From positions 630,261,501 to 630,325,500 of the forward strand of contig NC_092335.1 of NCBI RefSeq assembly GCF_046630445.1: a stretch of 64,000 bases of DNA. Reading direction: 5' to 3'. The position numbers and the translations under genes were made by a program. Each line of letters starts with the position of its first letter. The first letter of the stretch is position 1. Under the pieces are notes generated by a model. It saw only the letters and a program-made list of their open reading frames with translations. It had not been told where the DNA came from and ran no database searches. The DNA is from Rutidosis leptorrhynchoides. Taxonomy: Eukaryota > Streptophyta > Magnoliopsida > Asterales > Asteraceae. This document shows, in pieces, positions 53,493-64,000 of this stretch.

Positions 53493-53772
53493 ATGAACAA
53501 CTTTTGGATCTACATGATCTACTAATTGGTCCCTGCGAGACCAAGCTTATGAATAACTTTTGGATCTGCGTGATCTACTAATTGGTCCATATGAGACCAA
53601 GCTTTTGAATAACTTTTGGATCTGCGTGATCTACTAATTGGTCCCTGCGAGACCAAGCTTATGAATAACTTTTGGATCTGCGTGATCTACTTTTTGGTCC
53701 CTGCAAGACCAACTTTATGAACAACTTTTGGATCTGCGAGATGTACTAATTGGTCCCTGCGAGACCAAGCTT
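53493..53772. repeat. 56-bp tandem array, five units, E6 left LTR
   Basis: Units begin ATGAATAACTTTTGGATC and end GAGACCAAGCTT. The right LTR has six units (60325-60660). Confidence 0.93.
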
Positions 53773-54134
53773 ATGAACAAAAATCTTGTGATCTAACACT
53801 ATTACTGAAATCATTATTTATGACAAACCTATGAACACACTCAACCTAGTGTTGACTTTTTAAGCATGTTTATTCTCAGGCACTTAAATATTGCTTCCGA
53901 TGTATATCTGCTGCTTTGATGATGTTTGCTTGCCATGCTTGGAGTCATGCATTTCATATCATATCAATTAAAGACATTTAATGCATTGTTTATTAAATAC
54001 AATGTAATATATTTATCTTCCGCTGCAAAACTCAATAAAACGTCTCATATAGAGTCGTTATCGTTTATACAATTGTGATTTGATATATTTAGTGACGTTA
54101 TTCTTCCAGGCCCTATCTGGAGGACGTCACAGAT

Positions 54135-54148
54135 TGGTATCAGAGCAG
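54135..54148 (+). other. E6 primer binding site, tRNA-iMet
   Basis: TGGTATCAGAGCAG, three bases after the LTR end at 54131. Confidence 0.92.
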
Positions 54149-54877
54149 TTTGTTGTAGAGAACCAGGATTTCATTTTATGTGTGCCTTATACAATTAAGT
54201 ACCTTAGCAATGTAGGACTACAACTTTCCTTGACCATAGTGCCTTTACTTGTTGCCTTTAACTGATAAATGCTACACTATACTTTAGAAACTTTACTTAT
54301 CTTAGAATGCCGAGTCAATCTAAGAACTCTGCTCACTTTCCTAAGTATTATCAAGTTACGCCACCGCATTTAAATACGACACCATGATTTCTGAAGTTCT
54401 TGACATTCCTATGTCATCTATCATGGTTTTGTGTATTACATATGTATTATCTGAAATATTATCCATGATTTTTGAAACTCCTATATTCGTTACTATTCAT
54501 ACTCAAACGTATATAACTCCCTGTTATATCACGTACTTATGTGCCTTATGCCTATATGCATCGGTTTGCGAATCGAAAAATGTCCTTGGGTTATCACAGT
54601 ATAAAAAATTGAAAGTCTTAAATCGAAAGATTATCAGATTACATAGTTATCTTTTTATGATCTCGACACGTCATACTGCCATTATTGGAGTATAGACACA
54701 TCATATCTTATTATATCTTATCATATCTATCTCAATAGACTTTGTCTAATACTTTTCCTAAATTTCCTCCGTAAATTACGAAAATCATGTTGCTACAAAT
54801 ACGTATTCAAGGAGACGAATATATCATTCAATATTCAACACCCATTTCATATCAAACCCTAATTCCAAACACATAAT
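54149..54877 (+). other. E6 leader before the extra ORF
   Basis: AT-rich. A 103-codon plus-strand frame (54384-54695) is hydrophobic and Cys-rich but matches nothing I know. No feature supported. Confidence 0.5.
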
Positions 54878-55402
54878 ATGGATTCTTCGAACTCCTCGAG
54901 CTCCAATGGCAGCGTAACCGGAACAAACGAACCAATCAGACATCATCTATTCTGGATGAATTGGGGATGGGTTCATAGTCGACTTAATCAATGGAGAAGT
55001 GAAGAAGGAGATCCTTTCCACTCATCAAATTGCCCTATTGGCGAAGAACCTGAAGCACTTACCGGCGAACCAATCCGAAACACTATTTTCATCCTCATTT
55101 CCAGGATATCCCATCACGAATATATAATATCTAGAATCCTAGATCTTATTCATCCGCTAGTCCGAACCGCCAATCATCCCGGAGTAAGAGAAGAAGTCAA
55201 CGAGCTTCGCGCTCGAGTAGTGGCTTTAGAAAATATGGTGCAAAACCCACGAACACCAGCAGCAGAACCAACAGCATAACCATCACCACCAGTACCATCA
55301 GCATCACCACCAACATCACCAGCTTCATCAACAACAACATCCGCATCTCACGCCTCAACATCACACTCGGTACCTCGGATATCAACATCATACGCCCCAT
55401 AG
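54878..55402 (+). pseudogene. E6 extra leader ORF with one nonsense codon
   Basis: From the ATG at 54878 the frame is open for 133 residues to TAA 55277-55279, then continues 40 more Pro/Ser/Thr-rich codons to TAG 55400-55402. It starts with a Ser/Asn-rich stretch, has a Trp-rich segment (HHLFWMNWGWVHSRLNQW), a hydrophobic helix-like part (ISRISHHEYIISRILDLI) and a heptad-like part (REEVNELRARVVALENMV). No known domain. It occupies the same position and orientation as the extra ORFs of E8 and E1. The coiled-coil-like part followed or preceded by Pro-rich sequence is shared in style with E8, though I cannot show homology. Confidence 0.5.
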
Positions 55403-55476
55403 ATACCAAGGAATATTAGTAATAATGAGTTAAGATGTATTAACTCATTCTTCCTAAAGAATTATATATGTATACT

Positions 55477-55479
<3 letters not shown>

Positions 55480-55566
<87 letters not shown>
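55480..55566. repeat. (AT)n microsatellite in E6 interior
   Basis: About 87 bp of AT dinucleotide. Confidence 0.97.
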
Positions 55567-55568
<2 letters not shown>

Positions 55569-55818
55569 ATTGGAACAATAATAAATCTTTTCGTACTAAG
55601 CTATTACGTGTGAATCTTAACTAATATGTACTACTTGGTTAATTCATATCACTAATATGGTATGATGTACATCCTTCGTTAATGACTTAACAATCGTTAA
55701 TCACTGCTTCAGCACAATAAACTCCATTTCATAATAAATCAAGTGTATTACTCAAATACATGATTGATTGTATACTTTCATTTTTGATGTACTCAAAACT
55801 TTCTAGAAAACATCATTC

Positions 55819-56022
55819 GTGCCTTGTAAATTTCACAAGAAATCCACGAGCACCAACATCATATACCGAGATATATCATTAACAATGAACGATGAAGTAT
55901 TGATTCATAACTTCATTAAAGAAATATTTCGCGACGATTATGTAATCTCTCAAGTTTTGAAGATTATTTATTCTCGTTTCAACCGCAAATCAAATGAGTG
56001 TAATATTATATTAACTCGTTAA
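55819..56022 (+). other. Short E6 ORF resembling part of the leader ORF
   Basis: 67 codons; the segment FIKEIFRDDYVISQVLKIIY resembles ILISRISHHEYIISRILDLI in the ORF at 54878. It may be a diverged partial duplication of that ORF. Weak. Confidence 0.3.
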
Positions 56023-56123
56023 ATCTATATATATCTGAAGGATACATATATGAACGTATATCTTCATAAAAATTGTAATTAAAAATTCTTTTGTACAAAC
56101 TGTTAATTGTGAAAATATTTTAA

Positions 56124-56140
56124 CGGGTAGGTAATACCCG
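56124..56140 (+). other. Inverted repeat in E6, polypurine-like
   Basis: CGGGTAGGTAATACCCG, preceded by TTTTAA. It matches the E1 leader hairpin (4332-4348) at 16 of 17 bases, and its first ten bases are identical to the E6 polypurine tract. Confidence 0.6.
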
Positions 56141-56541
56141 AGAAATATTTATATCTCACATTATTATGTTACATTATACATTCTTCAATTCTGATTCAAT
56201 AATCAGTAACTATACTACTTACATCCACATATGTATCCGTTCACTAAAGAACAACCATTTTTATACAAATTCAATTACATATTCTAATTTTGACATATCG
56301 GAATTTAAGTAAAGCTTTAGCAAGTGTTATCTTCCTAAAGATCACTACATTCATGAATTATATTCATTCGTATTCTATGATGAATTATCACATCAAACCA
56401 CCGAAATTATCATTCATTACTTTTGAAATCAACAACGCCTATTCGTCAACCATTAGATCCGTTGACGATTACAATCAGCGGTTAATCATCTAAAAATAAA
56501 ATTTCTTGAAACCATCTCAGATTGATAATCAATGATTCAGA

Positions 56542-56739
56542 TTCGTTAACCTTGAGAATGCAGACGAAGCAGCAAAAGCTATAGATGGTCTTAATGGCCA
56601 AAAGTTTGATGATAAAGAATGGTATAAGCTCAGATTTAGAACTGGAAAACGGATTGAGCAAACTATGAAGGAGGCTGTGGACAAATCACAAGGACTAAAC
56701 CTATACTTAAGGAATCTAGATGATTTGATTTCTGATGGA
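56542..56739 (+). pseudogene. Captured poly(A)-binding protein gene fragment in E6
   Basis: A 66-codon frame without stops reads FVNLENADEAAKAIDGLNG, then KFDDKEWY and NLYLRNLDDLISD. This is the pattern of the RRM3 C-terminal half, linker and RRM4 start of plant cytoplasmic poly(A)-binding proteins. In that family the same segment is FVNFE.A..AAKAVE.LNG, FDDKEWY and NLYLKNLDD. The linker is shortened and altered relative to the family. No intron is visible inside and it runs in the element's sense direction. Flanking sequence is AT-rich with no further PABP match. Most likely a host transcript piece acquired by the retroelement; it is too short to be a working RNA-binding protein. Confidence 0.75.
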
Positions 56740-57370
56740 AATTACATAAGACAAATAATCTCCTTATGCATTCTAAATCCTTACAGAAGAATTTTCCTCA
56801 TTATCATTCGATCTTAGAAATTCTAAGATATCATCGTATCTTTCGTTATAAATATCCTCTATATTTCTGAAGATATCTTCATAACGATGTTGTCCGCAAT
56901 TAATTATCTCTTTGCGATATCTTTATTATATCATAAAGGAAACTGTATTAGTTTCTATATTCTGTAAAAAAAATTTAATGTTTTGAAGAAGTGTTGGGAA
57001 TTGAAGCATGAGTTAGTATAATATAATGACGTCAAGCCAACGTGATTATATTACAGTAAGTCATGCTAAATTTTTAATGGAAGATGATGGTTCATAGACT
57101 TTATAAATCATCATTTGCGATGTTACATGACTCTTACATTCTATTTAACCTCTAAACATATCAAGAAAATATTTTTCTTGATGATTCGGTCTTTTCCGGA
57201 TATTCTGGTAATTTGACAAATCAAATTGTGCTATTACCTTTCCTTTCTACTTTATATATTATGATCATTCGAAACTTCATACCTACGAATTCTGGACCAT
57301 TACTTGCTTTACAAAAGCATGAAGCTCCGACATATAAGGAAAAATACAAAGCCCGATAACAACACCGAAA

Positions 57371-57646
57371 TTACAAACCTTGTATATCAATGCGTATAGC
57401 AACATAAAGACACGGGAGAATTAAAAACACTATAACCCCAAGGTAATAGTAGAAGTAAACAGATTCCTCCGGGGGTAGATGAAAAAGAAGAAAGACAGAA
57501 GCGATAATCAGAAAAATATCCAGGATAAGAACTGGATGGAGCATTTTCACAATCTTTGGAAGTACGAATTGAGGAAGAAAGTATAGAAGTGGTGAAGATA
57601 ATGAAACGAAAAAAGCTAATTTATAACGAAATTCCAGACACGGCAA
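57371..57646 (-). other. Antisense hydrophobic ORF in E6, 91 codons
   Basis: Minus-strand frame opposite to E6 transcription. The product has about three hydrophobic segments (LAFFVSLSSPLLYFLP, PVLILDIFLIIASVFLLF, YYYLGVIVFLILPCLYV) separated by short polar turns. Upstream on the minus strand are a TATA-like TTATAAATTAG (near 57620) and a CTTCACCACTTC pyrimidine stretch, although the TATA is very close to the ATG. It may be a small membrane protein, or chance in T-rich DNA. I do not recognise it. Confidence 0.3.
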
Positions 57647-58146
57647 TCAAGGCAATTTACCGCATTTAATCAAAGAAAATCCTAATTTCCTTAATTACCG
57701 GAGAATCAAATCTTATAAAGATTTCAAAGATTTCTTTAAATCCCTTAAATTCCGGAAATCAACTTTAGCTATGTCAAAAGTTAAGGCGAACATTTAATTT
57801 TCTCATTCACTCTTTTATGATAGCTTCGTTTATACTCTTCCAATAATCAAATCGTTTTATCCATATTATTCGAAGGTGATAAAACTCTATTTTTCAACTC
57901 ATATTCATCATTAAAATATTCTTGTTGTAAACAATGACGATCTCTATCAAATTTCATGACAGTGATTTCACGAACCGCTCTCTGTTTTGTCTGCCCTAAT
58001 ATTGTGGCATAAACGCTCACAGTTTTAAATGAGCTCAATACTATTCATAACACATTTCATGTGTTCAGTTTACTGAAATGCTTGTATAACACCAGCATCC
58101 CTTTTAAGGATAACCTAGTCAAATGACACTCTTGCTACTCCTTTAG

Positions 58147-58354
58147 ATAACCTCCGCATTAATGATAAAATGCACTTCATAGAAGAACCTATAGAAATTA
58201 TGGTTCGTATGATTTAAACGCTTGTATGATTTAAACGCTTGAAACAGAACAATATTCTATCCGTTGGAATTCACGAAAGGCCCCGAGCATACCTGGGAAC
58301 GTGAAGACCAAATAAAACGGAAATATCCTCACATGTTTACAAAAAACGCCGATT
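58147..58354 (+). pseudogene. Chromodomain remnant of E6 pol
   Basis: The translated segments INDKMHFIEEPIEIM and, after a frameshift, EHTWEREDQIKRKYPHMF align with the C-terminal chromodomain of E8 (about 1425-1482). A 16-bp tandem duplication (TATGATTTAAACGCTTG, near 58208-58242) disrupts it. This is all that remains of pol. Confidence 0.8.
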
Positions 58355-58367
58355 GATGGCAACAACT

Positions 58368-58386
58368 AAATTTTGGGACGAAATTT
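58368..58386 (+). other. E6 copy of the stop-codon palindrome
   Basis: AAATTTTGGGACGAAATTT; one arm base differs from E8 but would still form a G-U pair in RNA. It is preceded by CT so that CTAAATTTT contains the ancestral TAA. Confidence 0.65.
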
Positions 58387-58390
58387 CTTT

Positions 58391-58404
58391 TAACGGGTAG
58401 GTAC
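58391..58404 (+). other. E6 polypurine tract
   Basis: TAACGGGTAGGTAC directly before the 3' LTR. Confidence 0.8.
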
Positions 58405-61019
<2,615 letters not shown>

Positions 61020-61328
61020 CAAGGACTATCGGTAGACTCTAGTCCAATTAGTTAGTCGTTAAAGTCCCGTTTAAGCCGTCCGTCCTCTTGTTATTCTGTG
61101 ATTAGTGACCAGTGACTTAAGCTATGCTTGATGCTTATAGTGATGTCCATCTAGATATTTTCATTCACTTAACGGTGCGCTAATTCCTCCACAGTTTTTC
61201 TTTTGCAGGTTAGGTGATGCATGCTAGTTGGTTTGGGTGCTGAAGGAATTTGAAGTTATGTTAGACATAGTAGTGAACTCTGATATTTTGTATAAACAAC
61301 ATTACAATGGTTATGTCGTCACGTAACA
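61020..61328 (+). repeat. E5 right part, after E6 insertion
   Basis: Resumes with the duplicated CAAGG and runs to about CGTCACGTAACA. This is the distal portion of the LTR-like sequence that starts at 28639. The end is uncertain. Confidence 0.4.
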
Positions 61329-61346
61329 CATGTGTTTTGGATAATC

Positions 61347-61347
<1 letters not shown>

Positions 61348-61438
<91 letters not shown>
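61348..61438. repeat. (AT)n microsatellite upstream of the prenyltransferase gene
   Basis: About 91 bp of AT dinucleotide. The following 61439-61648 is AT-rich and holds nothing I recognise. Confidence 0.97.
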
Positions 61439-61442
<4 letters not shown>

Positions 61443-61650
61443 TGTTTAATGACTTTCGATGTGGTTTAAAAAGAAAAACGTACGGTGTTGCATATATAAA
61501 AAAAAATCTACATTAAAAATATATTTTGTTTTAGAAAACTAGAAGTTTATTAAATGCTTTTTTACTTGTTGAAGTAAACATTTAATTTTATAGATAGGTA
61601 TTAACATATGACATAGTGCACATTTTTTTATTATTTTTTAAAAAAAACTA

Positions 61651-61903
61651 TTCCATTCGTTTCAAAATAAATGTTTTGCTTGATTTTTTAGGGTCTTTCT
61701 TTTGAAATTTTAGCTTGAAATATTTTTATTTGTGTTATATAAAATTTGATAAATTTTATATGAATAGATTTGATTTTAAAATGTGTTCTTATTGATATAA
61801 TTTTTATTAAATATTATATAATACAGTGAAAAAATTTAAAGTCAAAGTATTAAAAAAAGATCATGAAAATTCAAATAAAACACTTATTTTAAGACGGATG
61901 AAA
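61651..61903. mobile_element. Stowaway-like MITE in the prenyltransferase upstream region
   Basis: Ends TTCCATTCGTTTCAAAATAA and, reverse complemented, TTTCATCCGTCTTAAAATAA (16 of 20 identical), flanked by TA at 61649-61650 and 61904-61905. The 253-bp size, AT-rich body, TA duplication and CCGT-type terminus fit a Tc1/Mariner-derived MITE. Confidence 0.7.
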
Positions 61904-62202
61904 TACTATGTATTAATTAGAGAGTATCAATTATCAATTATATGTACTAAAATATACACCAACATACAAATGTTGCTTGAAGTTATATAGAATGTACGTA
62001 CTCGTAAAATGTAAAAAGAGAATATTACTTTTCATTTCACTCACTTCCAACAAGTTGGCCATCAATCATGGCACACGTTTTTTTTTTTTTTTTTAAGTAC
62101 ACACACAAATAACCACACTAATCTATAATAATAATAACACAATTTATTTAAATGTGTAAATTAACATGTAGTATAGGGACTTTTTATGTAATTTGTTGCA
62201 AC

Positions 62203-62210
62203 TATATATA
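62203..62210 (+). promoter_or_regulatory. TATA box of the prenyltransferase gene
   Basis: ACTATATATATC, 51 bp before the ATG, giving a short 5' leader. Between the MITE and here (61906-62202) there is a poly-T run but no other clear element. Confidence 0.5.
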
Positions 62211-62260
62211 TCAAGCAAATAAGCTTCATTTATATCATTTCATAAACAAAAACAAAACAT

Positions 62261-64000
<1,740 letters not shown>

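Noticed and set aside
55197..55409. Met/Leu/Val-rich minus-strand ORF
   Set aside because: Antisense of the E6 leader ORF's Pro/Ser/Thr-rich tail.

Overview
This window is plant nuclear DNA, most likely from a composite (Asteraceae). That identification is inferred from the style of the LTR elements and of the one host gene; no search was run. About 95% of it is LTR retrotransposon sequence arranged in two nested stacks. The only host gene I can support is the 5' part of a plastid-type cis-prenyltransferase at the right end (62261 to the window edge, three exons visible). I label the elements E1 to E8 from left to right.

Stack 1 (1-26.9 kb). A copia-like remnant (E4, about 24577-26870) appears to be hit by chromovirus E3 (minus strand, 16755-24576). 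The left LTR of E3 is hit by E2 (plus strand, 9593-16754; tRNA-Asp primer site, Athila/Tat style, no pol). The left LTR of E2 is hit by Tekay-like E1 (minus strand, 1-9592, running off the window). E1 carries two reading frames between its primer site and gag: a decayed acidic repeat protein, and a decayed but full-length F-box/Sel1-like protein resembling a captured host gene.

Spacer (26.9-28.6 kb). It holds a possible LINE tail and a 487-bp inverted-repeat element (MITE) with a 9-bp near-perfect target duplication.

Stack 2 (28.6-61.3 kb). An older LTR-like sequence (E5, 28639-29995 plus 61020-61328) is split by E6 (plus strand, 29996-61019, target duplication CAAGG). E6 has lost gag, protease, RT, RNase H and most of integrase. 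It keeps an extra leader ORF, a fragment of a poly(A)-binding-protein gene and a chromodomain remnant. Its left LTR is split by E7 (plus strand, 30929-40451, duplication GGTTA, three nonsense codons) and by E8 (minus strand, 41335-53358, duplication GAATA). E8 is complete: near-identical 3.04-kb LTRs, an unbroken 1490-residue gag-pol and an intact extra ORF upstream of gag. The undamaged right LTR of E6 (58405-61019) is an in-window empty site for both insertions.

For novelty, the strongest signals are: the non-gag-pol cargo (F-box protein, acidic protein, PABP fragment, Pro/Ser/Asp-rich ORF) carried between primer site and gag by several Tekay elements; inverted repeats just upstream of gag; a 19-nt palindrome overlapping the pol stop codon beside the polypurine tract; and paired CpG-rich motifs in LTRs of unrelated families.
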